5,015 bases of DNA from NCBI GenBank assembly GCA_009780875.1, contig WQZE01000103.1, positions 1 through 5,015 on the forward strand. The letters run 5' to 3'. The translations under genes were made by a program, and so were the position numbers. Positions 1 to 5,015 of the stretch are shown piece by piece. How positions within the stretch are numbered: position 1 is the first letter of the stretch; each line of letters begins with the position of its first letter. Below the pieces are notes generated by a model that was given only the letters and a program-made list of their open reading frames with translations, was not told the DNA's origin and ran no database searches. Origin of the DNA: Bacillota bacterium (lineage in GTDB: Bacteria; Bacillota; Clostridia; Christensenellales; Pumilibacteraceae).

Positions 1-66
1 ACTTTGCCCCAAATAGTCAACCATTTTTTGCTTACTTTTGTATTCTACACACCATCCCCCATTCAC
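1..66 (-). CDS. Possible 5' end of a further gene running off the left edge
   Basis: A minus-strand frame is open from about position 96 to the window edge. Candidate starts are GTG at 66-64, preceded at 79-73 by AAGGCGG (one mismatch to a strong Shine-Dalgarno, six bases of spacing), and ATG at 24-22, which has only a poor ribosome site. From the ATG the protein reads MVDYLGQS and then leaves the window. It lies about 130-170 nt downstream of promoter-like sequence and of the conserved upstream block at 221-362, so a gene start is expected about here by analogy with operon 1. The stretch around MVDYLGQ loosely resembles MADSLGQ in the broken lipoprotein gene at 2667-3418, but eight residues of match in G/T-rich DNA prove little. 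Product unknown; the start and even the reality of the gene are uncertain. Confidence 0.25.
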   Translation of the reverse strand, partial: MNGGWCVEYKSKQKMVDYLGQS

Positions 67-193
67 ACATTCCCGCCTTGTACACAAACCCCCTCAAATC
101 GTGGTGGATTGGCTTGACAAAAAGCAAGCACCTTGCCCATCCCCGGCTTTTGCAACCAATATCCTTGGATGTGCTGTCTCTCACGCACCTTGC

Positions 194-239
194 ATTATAA
201 TAGAAAAAGCGTCTGACAAATTTTGTATATGATTGTCAA
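194..239 (-). promoter_or_regulatory. Weak or decayed promoter of the left-hand unit
   Basis: The minus strand has a perfect -35 hexamer TTGACA at 239-234, in the same place relative to the upstream repeat as in the strong promoter at 2417-2445. With the same 17-base spacer, however, the -10 position (216-211) reads TCAGAC instead of TATAAT. A TATAAT does occur further downstream at 199-194, but its best upstream partner is TTGTCA only 14 bases away. The promoter is either damaged or has shifted to a different -10. The -35 and repeat homology are seen directly; activity is inferred. Confidence 0.35.
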
Positions 240-362
240 CTGTTTTTTGTTATTTCTGCTTATTCTAACTATTTTATTTTCTCTCTTTCCCACCCGCCCA
301 ATCCTTGACGACACTTGGGGATCAGGCGTGTTTGGTTAATATTCTATTTAAACATTCATTCC
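221..362 (-). repeat. Promoter-upstream repeat block, left copy
   Basis: This block aligns with 2430-2578 from the -35 box outward. The best part, 258-288, differs by one base from its partner at about 2465-2495 and reads on the minus strand as an A-rich tract (AAAGAGAGAAAATAAAATA followed by TTAGAATAAGC). It starts 19-20 bases upstream of the -35 in both copies, which suits an UP element or regulator site. Further upstream the copies share CACTTGGG and the ATTCATTCC/ATTCATCC end, with small gaps, including about seven bases near 303. Confidence 0.75.
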
Positions 363-518
363 CGTTGTCACACAGCCTCGCAGCCCATTCCCCAATCACA
401 CAAAAAGAACGCACCCCATAGGCAAGTTGTGTTTTTGGCCCAGTCAATTTGTTTGCTAGCACCCGCCTTATTGCCCCAAATGGAGACTCTTGCAAGCAAT
501 ATTTATCACAGGCACCTA

Positions 519-1259
519 TCACACAAACAACAATGACATATCCAATACCCCTTTTTGCACATCCAATGCGTGGTATCCAATCACCACTTGCAAGTTCTTA
601 TTTTTGAGTGTGTCCTGCCCGTTTGACAGAATCAAAAAGTGTGCAGACTCTATGACCAAAGTTACCGTTTGCTTGTCATAATCCACCCTGATACTGCTTT
701 GATTGACAGACTCATAAAATTGCCCCATCTCCACAAAGTCACTCTCCACAACGGTCTTGCTTTCATCTTCCTCGGCAAATGCCCAAACCATCTCCGACAC
801 CAAATGATTAGGGAAAAACGGCGTATACACCACTATCACCCCAGGATCCTTGCACTCCTGCCAAATCAACTGAGTAAAGTTGCTCGTTTTATAATACACC
901 TCGCCACCCGCACCTTTTTGCTCCACAATGCCCCAATAACTCTTTGCCCCATCTTGCACCCTTGCAACACATAGCACCCTTCCCTCATAGTTGTCAAAAA
1001 TAGTAGCCTCATAACCCGCCGCCACTAAAGAATCCTTTTGTTCTTCCAAAGACAATTTTGACAAAAAATCCGTGTCAAACTTGTATGGCCTCCACGCATA
1101 AGGCAACTCCAACACATCCCTACCAAAATACTCCTTAATCCGCCCATCAAAATGCGTTGTGTCACCAAGTGGAAACTGGCACCCAACCAAACCCAGCACG
1201 CAGAGGCACACAGCCAATGAAACCAACACTCCTTTCATAATTACACGCATTTTAACCAT
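519..1259 (-). CDS. Secreted lipoprotein of unknown function, 246 aa
   Basis: The N-terminus is a typical lipoprotein signal peptide: basic residues K3, R5 and K9, a hydrophobic stretch at about 10-25, and lipobox L24-V25-G26-C27, so C27 should be lipidated and the rest (about 220 residues) displayed outside the cytoplasmic membrane. No known domain is recognised. The ATG at 1259 directly abuts the TAG stop of the 316-aa gene, and AAGGTGG at 1271-1265 is a good ribosome site, so the two genes are surely cotranscribed. In-frame ATGs at codons 4 and 8 are possible but less well placed. The protein is homologous along its length to the frameshifted gene at 2667-3418. Shared stretches include LSLEEQKDSL (69-78) with LTVQEMADSL, VVYTPFF (143-149) with AVYFAPT, and the region 175-205, where FVEMGQFYES pairs with WEEFAKFYED. 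A structural partner or surface-exposed accessory of the 316-aa protein is the natural inference. The lipoprotein call is strong; function is unknown. Confidence 0.9.
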   Translation of the reverse strand: MVKMRVIMKGVLVSLAVCLCVLGLVGCQFPLGDTTHFDGRIKEYFGRDVLELPYAWRPYKFDTDFLSKLSLEEQKDSLVAAGYEATIFDNYEGRVLCVARVQDGAKSYWGIVEQKGAGGEVYYKTSNFTQLIWQECKDPGVIVVYTPFFPNHLVSEMVWAFAEEDESKTVVESDFVEMGQFYESVNQSSIRVDYDKQTVTLVIESAHFLILSNGQDTLKNKNLQVVIGYHALDVQKGVLDMSLLFV

Positions 1260-2210
1260 CTAACCCACCTTAACCCCATATTTTCTGTCACCCAATACCA
1301 AATTGCTTTCCATCCATACCGTATTATTTGGATTACTCAATCCTGTATTTCCCAACATTTGCCCTTTCCATCCAGGCACAACATTGCTATACAACCACTT
1401 TACCCCAAACCCTATCAATAGTTTCAACATATCTGATACAATCGGTCTCACACCCAAATAAGCAACAAGCACACTATATTCTCCCTTTGTCAACTTATCC
1501 AAAATGATTCTCACCTTTTCTATCTCGGCACTACCTGTCCCCTCTTTGCCAAAGAAAGCCTGTATTTGCTCAGCATTATATACCGTCTGCAAATATCCCA
1601 GCAAAGCCTCTGTACTATATAATACATTCAAGTTGTTTGCCATCACTTCAAGTGCGGTAACCATAAAAATAGAAACTGCTATTTGCAAAGAAAAATAATA
1701 TCCTACGGGCACATTCACAAATACAATCTTTTTGGTTCTAACATAAAAATCATTCGTGCCACCTATGATTGTTTTTCCCACAAGACCATCTACCGAATCA
1801 TAATTCCCATCCTCATCAATGCACAGCATCCTTTGCTCAACCATTCCATTGATGATTTCAATCTGTTTTGCATACGCTTGCAAATCCAACAAATCTTGCT
1901 CATCAATCCCGCTTGTCCTCAACTTATTGGACAAGTCAAGCGACACCGTGCCATTGTCATTTTGCACAAAAAAGTCAATGTATTTCTCTGCTAGTTGTTC
2001 AAAGTCTTGTGATACCTGCACCTCTTGCACAGGCACACTCTCCACTCGTTTGCTTTTGAGCACTTGCTGCAACCCAAAACTCATACAAAAAATAAAACAA
2101 AGCGATAGCGACGCCACTGCCACCCACCGCTTCTTTGTTATTCTTGCAATCCATTGCTTGCTTGTGCGTTTTGCACTTTCTACACCCGTTGCACTGTTCA
2201 CACTTTTCAT
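1260..2210 (-). CDS. Membrane-anchored protein with conserved N-terminal module, 316 aa
   Basis: No family recognised. Residues 1-28 are hydrophilic and strongly basic (K14, R15, K18, R23, K26, K27, R28). They are followed by one hydrophobic segment at about 29-47 with C38 and C42, then GLQQ: a signal anchor or uncleaved signal peptide, N-terminus inside. Residues about 50-155 form a charged, probably extracytoplasmic part. A hydrophobic stretch lies at 162-187 and another weaker one at 257-273, ending in YSNVVP (274-279). The start ATG at 2210 has AGGGG ten bases upstream, in a leader shared with the 301-aa gene. Codons 9-49 are nearly identical in DNA to that gene. Beyond that the two proteins keep only scattered matches, such as LAEKYIDFF (73-81) with LLSKYDDQFF, and YSNVVP followed after ten residues by GLSNPNN. 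They are therefore full-length but remote paralogues. It is the first gene of operon 1, transcribed from 2417-2445 and followed without a gap by the lipoprotein gene. Confidence 0.9.
   Translation of the reverse strand: MKSVNSATGVESAKRTSKQWIARITKKRWVAVASLSLCFIFCMSFGLQQVLKSKRVESVPVQEVQVSQDFEQLAEKYIDFFVQNDNGTVSLDLSNKLRTSGIDEQDLLDLQAYAKQIEIINGMVEQRMLCIDEDGNYDSVDGLVGKTIIGGTNDFYVRTKKIVFVNVPVGYYFSLQIAVSIFMVTALEVMANNLNVLYSTEALLGYLQTVYNAEQIQAFFGKEGTGSAEIEKVRIILDKLTKGEYSVLVAYLGVRPIVSDMLKLLIGFGVKWLYSNVVPGWKGQMLGNTGLSNPNNTVWMESNLVLGDRKYGVKVG
2065..2186 (-). repeat. Repeated 5' coding module, copy 1
   Basis: These 122 bases encode residues 9-49 of the 316-aa protein (GVESAK through GLQQ). They match 4800-4921 with 7 differences and no gap, about 94 percent identity. 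Of the 7 substitutions some are silent (AAG/AAA, ACA/ACC, CAG/CAA), so the identity is at the DNA level and not only protein-level constraint. Outside this stretch the coding similarity drops abruptly on the 3' side. Confidence 0.9.
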
Positions 2211-2410
2211 ACAATTTGTTCCCCTAAAATTATTTTTTTGAAGTCACAAATTTACAAGAACACTCCATCACCCAAGCACCCATCACCACAAGGCGTATGC
2301 AATCTCTCCATTGAGTTGCACCGCAATCACCATCATCCAATCTCACCTATGTATACCCCTAGACCCAACAGATACAAGCACACACAAGCAATCAAGTAAC
2401 TTGTTTCTAT
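2211..2410 (-). promoter_or_regulatory. Long 5' leader of operon 1
   Basis: From the predicted start site near 2410 to the ATG at 2210 the transcript would have about 200 untranslated bases. The proximal part (2223-2279) is identical to the leader of the 301-aa gene and ends in the ribosome site. A small possible hairpin lies at 2298-2320 (TGCAA pairing with TTGCA, then CTC with GAG across a one-base bulge, 6-base loop). No known riboswitch or T-box was recognised, and no terminator-type hairpin with a T-run was seen. The length and conservation suggest post-transcriptional control, which is inference. Confidence 0.5.
2223..2279 (-). repeat. Identical leader repeat, copy 1
   Basis: All 57 bases are identical to 4959-5015, where the window ends, so the true repeat could be longer there. 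Read on the minus strand it ends in a run of A, then AATAATTTTAGG, which forms the upstream part of the ribosome binding site. Absolute identity in noncoding DNA beside a highly diverged gene body is noteworthy. Confidence 0.95.
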
Positions 2411-2416
2411 AATATT

Positions 2417-2445
2417 ATTATACTACTTTTGCATATGCTTGTCAA
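2417..2445 (-). promoter_or_regulatory. Consensus promoter of operon 1
   Basis: On the minus strand TTGACA (2445-2440) and TATAAT (2422-2417) are separated by exactly 17 bases. Both hexamers match the housekeeping sigma consensus perfectly. An A-rich conserved tract lies about 20-50 bases further upstream and could act as an UP element. Transcription should start near 2410 and read into the 316-aa gene. A match this perfect suggests strong expression unless a regulator limits it. Confidence 0.85.
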
Positions 2446-2578
2446 GCACATTTGGTTGATATTTTGCTTATTCTAAATATTTTATTTTCTCTCTTTACCA
2501 TTTCCCATCCACCCAATCATTGGTGACACTTGGGATTCAAGTGTTTTTTGTTATTTCCCCATATTCAACGATTCATCC
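2430..2578 (-). repeat. Promoter-upstream repeat block, right copy
   Basis: This is the partner of 221-362. The -35 box, the A-rich tract at about 2465-2495, the ACCCAATC motif and the CACTTGGG motif appear in the same order and near-identical spacing. It sits immediately behind the operon 1 promoter and covers the DNA that follows the broken genes of operon 2, so it marks the boundary of a transcription unit rather than part of a gene. Confidence 0.75.
2526..2544. promoter_or_regulatory. 19-bp palindrome behind the promoter
   Basis: ACACTTG, five bases, CAAGTGT form a perfect 7-bp inverted repeat. It lies about 80 bases upstream of the operon 1 -35. On the plus strand it is followed by six T (2544-2549), so it could be a weak plus-strand terminator, but there is no plus-strand gene. 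On the minus strand there is no T-run. In the left repeat copy only the ACACTTG arm (311-317) is kept; the other arm has changed and the spacing is two bases longer. An operator for a dimeric regulator is the alternative reading. Confidence 0.4.
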
Positions 2579-2604
2579 TTGTACTACACGCATCCCCACT
2601 ATCT

Positions 2605-2651
2605 CTACACCCGCAAATTATTTTCATTCTTCAATCTTTTTATCACCTCCT
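2605..2651 (-). pseudogene. Orphan Shine-Dalgarno with remnant gene start
   Basis: On the minus strand AGGAGGTGATA (2651-2641) is an ideal ribosome binding site. Six bases later a TTG opens a frame MKNENNLRV that stops at 2605 after nine codons. An alternative ATG at 2627 gives a 20-codon frame ending at 2565 (MKIICGC at its start) but at an overlong 13-base spacing. It follows the broken lipoprotein gene by 15 bases. The simplest reading is the surviving start of a fourth operon 2 gene whose body has been deleted up to the next promoter region. A translated short peptide is possible but unsupported. Confidence 0.35.
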
Positions 2652-2666
2652 ACAAAAACCGACCAT

Positions 2667-3418
2667 TCACCCCTTTTCTATCCAGTAACTATTGGATTCC
2701 TCGCCTTCCACAAAATGAATCTTTATTTTTCCCAAATAGACACCAAGTGCCCCGTGCAACTTGCTGTTCTTGCCCATCGTCGCACTTTTGCGAGTGCACT
2801 CAAATACAATGGTTTTGTTTTCATTGTCTATCACAAAATTGTCTTTGCCAGTATCTTCATAAAATTTGGCAAACTCCTCCCACGATAGGTACAATCGGAC
2901 ATTTTGGGGAGGGTTCCCTTGCCCATTCCAAGCACTACTAAATTGGGCTGCCATCGTCGGTGCAAAATACACAGCGTCTTGTCCGCCAAATCGTGCAACC
3001 GCAACACAGTTTCTACATATAAGAATAGTTGGGTGCCATAGACCTAAAATGCTCTACAATCACAAAATATGCCTTGTACTGCACGCCACCTACAAGATGG
3101 GGCACACTGACCAACACGCTCCCCTGACTACTTTGAGGCCCTCATCCACAGGAATCATCCTACAAAATCCAAGGATATACGACGGTCTCAACTCCATCCT
3201 TTTGCCCCAAACTATCCGCCATCTCTTGCACAGTCAGTTCACTTTCAAAGAAAAGCGTATTGGGCGTCTTACTCCCCAAATTGTTGCGGGCAAAATTCAA
3301 ATCTCCCAGTTCTATCTTGGACTCATAACCCACCCACAACCAAGACAAATCCAACAATAAATACTAGCATAGTGAAACTACCAAGCCTGCCAAAACGACG
3401 CAAAAATATTTTATTCAT
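2667..3418 (-). pseudogene. Frameshifted paralogue of the 246-aa lipoprotein
   Basis: An ATG at 3418 follows a good ribosome site (GAGGTGG, 3427-3421) and opens MNKIFLRRFGRLGSF followed by a hydrophobic stretch to VVGG, a signal peptide. The frame breaks near 3329-3335 (G-rich run), about 3180, at GGGG 3124-3121, and about 3018. Joining the pieces gives about 250 residues, very near the 246 of the lipoprotein at 519-1259. Conserved stretches then appear in the right order: ELTVQEMADSL, a DEGLK segment, AVYFAPT, and WEEFAKFYEDTG followed by NKTIVFE. The expected lipobox cysteine position is tyrosine (TAT, one transition from TGT) at VGY, so anchoring is also lost. The final piece, 2667-2972, could be called as a 101-aa protein from a GTG, but it lacks a signal peptide and the first half of the family. 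Third gene of operon 2, 104 nt after the four-helix protein. Sequencing error cannot explain four shifts easily, since the neighbouring genes are intact. Confidence 0.75.
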
Positions 3419-3522
3419 ACCCACCTCAATAGTACACGGCAAAGCCTATGACCGAAAACCAATTGGCCCTATTGTCGCGAACATAGCCCTAAAATGGAAA
3501 ATTCAGAAATCCATATTTCCTA

Positions 3523-4035
3523 TCATTCTTTTGATTCTCTCTTTTTACTTCTACGCCTGAGCGGTCTAGCAACGCACTCATACAAGAGTGGTGGCACACA
3601 AAGTACAAGCAATGCACCTACCAAATAAAAATCGTGTACAGACCTATTGCCAACCACAACGCCACCGCCACCCATATCCAAAAACATAAAGATGGCAAGC
3701 AACAAAAGCGAAAGTGCAAAAATCACAACCCCCAATACAGACATTCTCTCCACCCATTTACTCACCCTAAATTTGGCACACGCTGCAAGCACAAGTGCAA
3801 GCAAGTCTACAAACATACACACCAAGCAACTCACACCTACCCAAACCATTCCAGCCCACGCACCATTCAACTCTCCGTCCGATTGCACGACTGGTTGCCC
3901 ACCATACACCACCCACGCTACCAACGCAAAAACCGCATATCCAGCCAACCAAACGGAGAACACTATCCAAGCCAAGTGTCTCCTTTCTGTTGCCCCCAAT
4001 TTTTTGCTCACCTCGTTTTTTTCATTGCCAAGCAT
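3523..4035 (-). CDS. Small four-helix integral membrane protein, 170 aa
   Basis: Four hydrophobic segments are clear, at about 22-44, 60-86, 98-118 and 136-156. The N-terminal tail is charged (KNEVSKK), and the C-terminal tail from R157 is very basic (RPLRRRSKKRESK), so both ends should be cytoplasmic. One external loop (45-58) carries D53 and E55; the other (119-135) holds a GGGG run. No family recognised. The ATG at 4035 is preferred because GAGGTG lies three bases upstream, the same arrangement as in the following gene. A TTG at 4056 would add seven residues and overlap the 301-aa gene, but has no ribosome site. The gene starts seven bases after the 301-aa gene's stop, so it is cotranscribed and probably translationally coupled. 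Operon 1 has no counterpart. An immunity, chaperone or transport partner for the 301-aa protein is possible, but nothing in the sequence decides it. Confidence 0.8.
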   Translation of the reverse strand: MLGNEKNEVSKKLGATERRHLAWIVFSVWLAGYAVFALVAWVVYGGQPVVQSDGELNGAWAGMVWVGVSCLVCMFVDLLALVLAACAKFRVSKWVERMSVLGVVIFALSLLLLAIFMFLDMGGGGVVVGNRSVHDFYLVGALLVLCVPPLLYECVARPLRRRSKKRESKE

Positions 4036-4042
4036 TCGCACC

Positions 4043-4948
4043 TCACAACTGCCCAATAATCAGCCCAGTAATAAGCGTAGTGATATTCATTTTGATGTCT
4101 TTATTAAAGAATACAGCCCATCCCGAAGTCTCAAATATTTTCCACTCAAACCATTTGTAATAATTATCATTGACCCCAATACTAGAAAAATAATTAGCAA
4201 AAGCAGGTTGCACTCTACTATACACAAGAGACCCAATCACCGCCCCAATAGCCACGCCAATAATGGTTCCCACAACAGGGATAGCACTCATAAATGCGGT
4301 AAAAGCAGGCACTATGATGGCTATCAAACCTGCCAATCCCCCCAACACTATGATATTATACACCTTGGCAGCAGCAGCCCCCAACAAGATAGACTTGCTA
4401 ATTTCCGCACTAATACTAAAGCTAACATGTCCCCTAGTGCTTACCTCACTCTCTTCAAACACTATCCCAAGATTTGCACACACTTCTTCCATACTGTTGG
4501 CCATTTGTGAAAACTCAAATTCTTCAAAGTATGACAACAAGTACTCTGCAATATCCATAGCACCCACATTCTTATCCAACAAGCCAAACAATCCCTCAAA
4601 AAATTGGTCATCATATTTGCTAAGCAACTCTTGCGACTGTTTGTTTAAACTCTTCCTATCCCTAGGAACTTGTTGCCACGCTTGTTGCATCTGTTGCTTG
4701 ATGACATCATAAGCAACTTTTCGTGTCTCCAATTCTGTTTGAACATCTGTTTGAACACGAGACTCCAATCCCACTGAATCGTATTTTGTTTTCATTGCCT
4801 GTTGCAACCCAAAACTCATACAAAAAACAAAACAAAGCGATAGCGACACCACTGCCACCCACCGCTTTTTGGTCATTCTTGCAATCCATTGCTTGCTTGT
4901 GCTTTTTGCACTTTCTACACCTTGTGTACTCTTTACGATTTCTTTCAT
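4043..4948 (-). CDS. Membrane protein with conserved anchor and glycine zipper, 301 aa
   Basis: Residues 10-50 (GVESAK to GLQQ) repeat the N-terminal module of the 316-aa protein: a basic tail, then one hydrophobic segment at about 30-48 containing C39 and C43. Next comes a hydrophilic, glutamine-rich helical stretch (about 62-110, with QQMQQAWQQV at 85-94) and an acidic region (115-170). A long hydrophobic region at 187-243 holds two probable helices joined near P214-P224. The second helix has a regular glycine zipper, G227, G231, G235, G239, ending in YSRVQP (243-248). The C-terminus is again hydrophobic (289-301). Glycine zippers of this kind help helices pack or insert in membranes and are common in bacteriocins and pore-forming peptides, but also in ordinary membrane proteins. 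The ATG at 4948 has AGGAG eight bases upstream. First gene of operon 2; its promoter is expected beyond 5015. It is a remote full-length paralogue of the 316-aa protein. Function unknown. Confidence 0.9.
   Translation of the reverse strand: MKEIVKSTQGVESAKSTSKQWIARMTKKRWVAVVSLSLCFVFCMSFGLQQAMKTKYDSVGLESRVQTDVQTELETRKVAYDVIKQQMQQAWQQVPRDRKSLNKQSQELLSKYDDQFFEGLFGLLDKNVGAMDIAEYLLSYFEEFEFSQMANSMEEVCANLGIVFEESEVSTRGHVSFSISAEISKSILLGAAAAKVYNIIVLGGLAGLIAIIVPAFTAFMSAIPVVGTIIGVAIGAVIGSLVYSRVQPAFANYFSSIGVNDNYYKWFEWKIFETSGWAVFFNKDIKMNITTLITGLIIGQL
4800..4921 (-). repeat. Repeated 5' coding module, copy 2
   Basis: Partner of 2065-2186: same length, 7 substitutions, no indel. It encodes residues 10-50 of the 301-aa protein. 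The first eight or nine codons before it differ and contain one extra codon compared with the 316-aa gene, so the similarity is interrupted around the start codon and then resumes in the leader. Confidence 0.9.
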
Positions 4949-4958
4949 AATTTGTTCT

Positions 4959-5015
4959 CCTAAAATTATTTTTTTGAAGTCACAAATTTACAAGAACACT
5001 CCATCACCCAAGCAC
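4959..5015 (-). repeat. Identical leader repeat, copy 2
   Basis: Partner of 2223-2279, with 57 of 57 bases identical up to the window edge. It includes the start of the ribosome binding site of the 301-aa gene. It implies that operon 2 has a leader, and probably an upstream block and promoter, like those of operon 1, just outside the window. Confidence 0.95.

Larger units (their letters stand above)
67..518. other. Intergenic region between operon 1 and the next unit to the left
   Basis: No gene is supported in this stretch. It contains the left copy of the promoter-upstream repeat (221-362), a -35-like TTGACA (239-234) and a detached TATAAT (199-194). No GC-rich hairpin followed by a T-run on the minus strand was found after the lipoprotein stop, so where operon 1 transcription ends is unclear. 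The minus frame at 322-522 stays open but has no ribosome binding site and ends inside the repeat. Confidence 0.5.

Noticed and set aside
322..522. 66-codon minus frame overlapping the lipoprotein stop by 4 bases (GTGA)
   Set aside because: The overlap looks like translational coupling, but there is no ribosome site before the GTG, no recognisable composition or motif, and its end runs into the repeat block that is noncoding in the other copy.
1999..2214. 71-codon minus frame overlapping the anchor module, with a similar 60-codon frame at 4707-4889
   Set aside because: The same alternative frame is open in both copies only because the DNA is nearly identical there. The shared part is too short and has no ribosome site of its own.
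1819..2241. 140-codon plus-strand frame opposite the start of the 316-aa gene
   Set aside because: Cysteine- and serine-rich shadow translation. The minus frame here is conserved in the paralogous gene and has a promoter and leader.
2544..2549. T-run after the palindrome as a terminator for operon 2
   Set aside because: The T-run follows the hairpin only on the plus strand; leftward transcripts of operon 2 would not have a U-tract there.
221..2578. The repeats as insertion-sequence ends or a CRISPR array
   Set aside because: There is no transposase, no terminal inverted repeats or target duplications, and no short regularly spaced units. The repeats coincide with promoters, leaders and gene starts of paralogous operons.
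2866..3360. 164-codon open frame on the plus strand
   Set aside because: It is antisense to the frameshifted lipoprotein gene. It is longer than any single minus fragment there, but the minus pieces show clear homology to the 246-aa lipoprotein and the plus frame shows none.
3647..4510. 287-codon open frame on the plus strand
   Set aside because: It lies opposite the 301-aa and 170-aa genes. The translation is a low-complexity mix of H, T, P, N and S with no signal or domain, and is explained by the C-rich strand. The minus genes have ribosome sites, membrane segments and paralogy.

Overview
All supported genes lie on the minus strand and read right to left. Good Shine-Dalgarno sequences, a lipoprotein signal peptide ending in an L-V-G-C lipobox, an ideal sigma-A/sigma-70 type promoter and ordinary TAA/TAG/TGA stops suggest a bacterium, most likely a low-to-moderate GC Gram-positive such as a clostridium. 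The exact taxon cannot be read from the window. The coding strand is strikingly rich in G and T (the given strand is C-rich and G-poor), as on a strongly skewed leading strand. None of the genes matches a named family that I recognise.

The window holds two tandem paralogous operons and probably the upstream edge of a third. Operon 1 has a promoter at 2417-2445, a roughly 200-nt leader, a 316-aa membrane-anchored protein (1260-2210) and a 246-aa lipoprotein (519-1259). Operon 2, whose promoter lies beyond the right edge, has a 301-aa membrane protein with a glycine zipper (4043-4948), a 170-aa four-helix membrane protein (3523-4035), a lipoprotein paralogue broken by about four frameshifts (2667-3418), and a strong ribosome binding site with nothing usable behind it (2605-2651). 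At the left edge (1-362) a second copy of the promoter-upstream block points at another unit that runs out of the window.

The most interesting structure is the uneven divergence of the copies. The 5' leader (57 of 57 bases identical) and codons about 9-49 of the first gene (115 of 122 bases identical) are almost the same in both operons. The rest of the first-gene protein is only distantly related, and the lipoproteins are also highly diverged. A fixed promoter, leader and membrane-anchor module therefore precedes a diversified outer part, in tandem. This resembles families of surface or effector proteins that expand by duplication, keep a homogenised 5' end, and leave decayed copies behind. 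The function is unknown. A polymorphic membrane-active effector with a small membrane partner and a lipoprotein is one possibility, offered only as inference.

Stretches without a gene: 67-518 holds the left copy of the upstream block and a weak promoter. 2211-2666 holds the leader, promoter, right copy of the upstream block, a palindrome and the orphan ribosome binding site. I see no convincing intrinsic terminator reading leftward after either operon.
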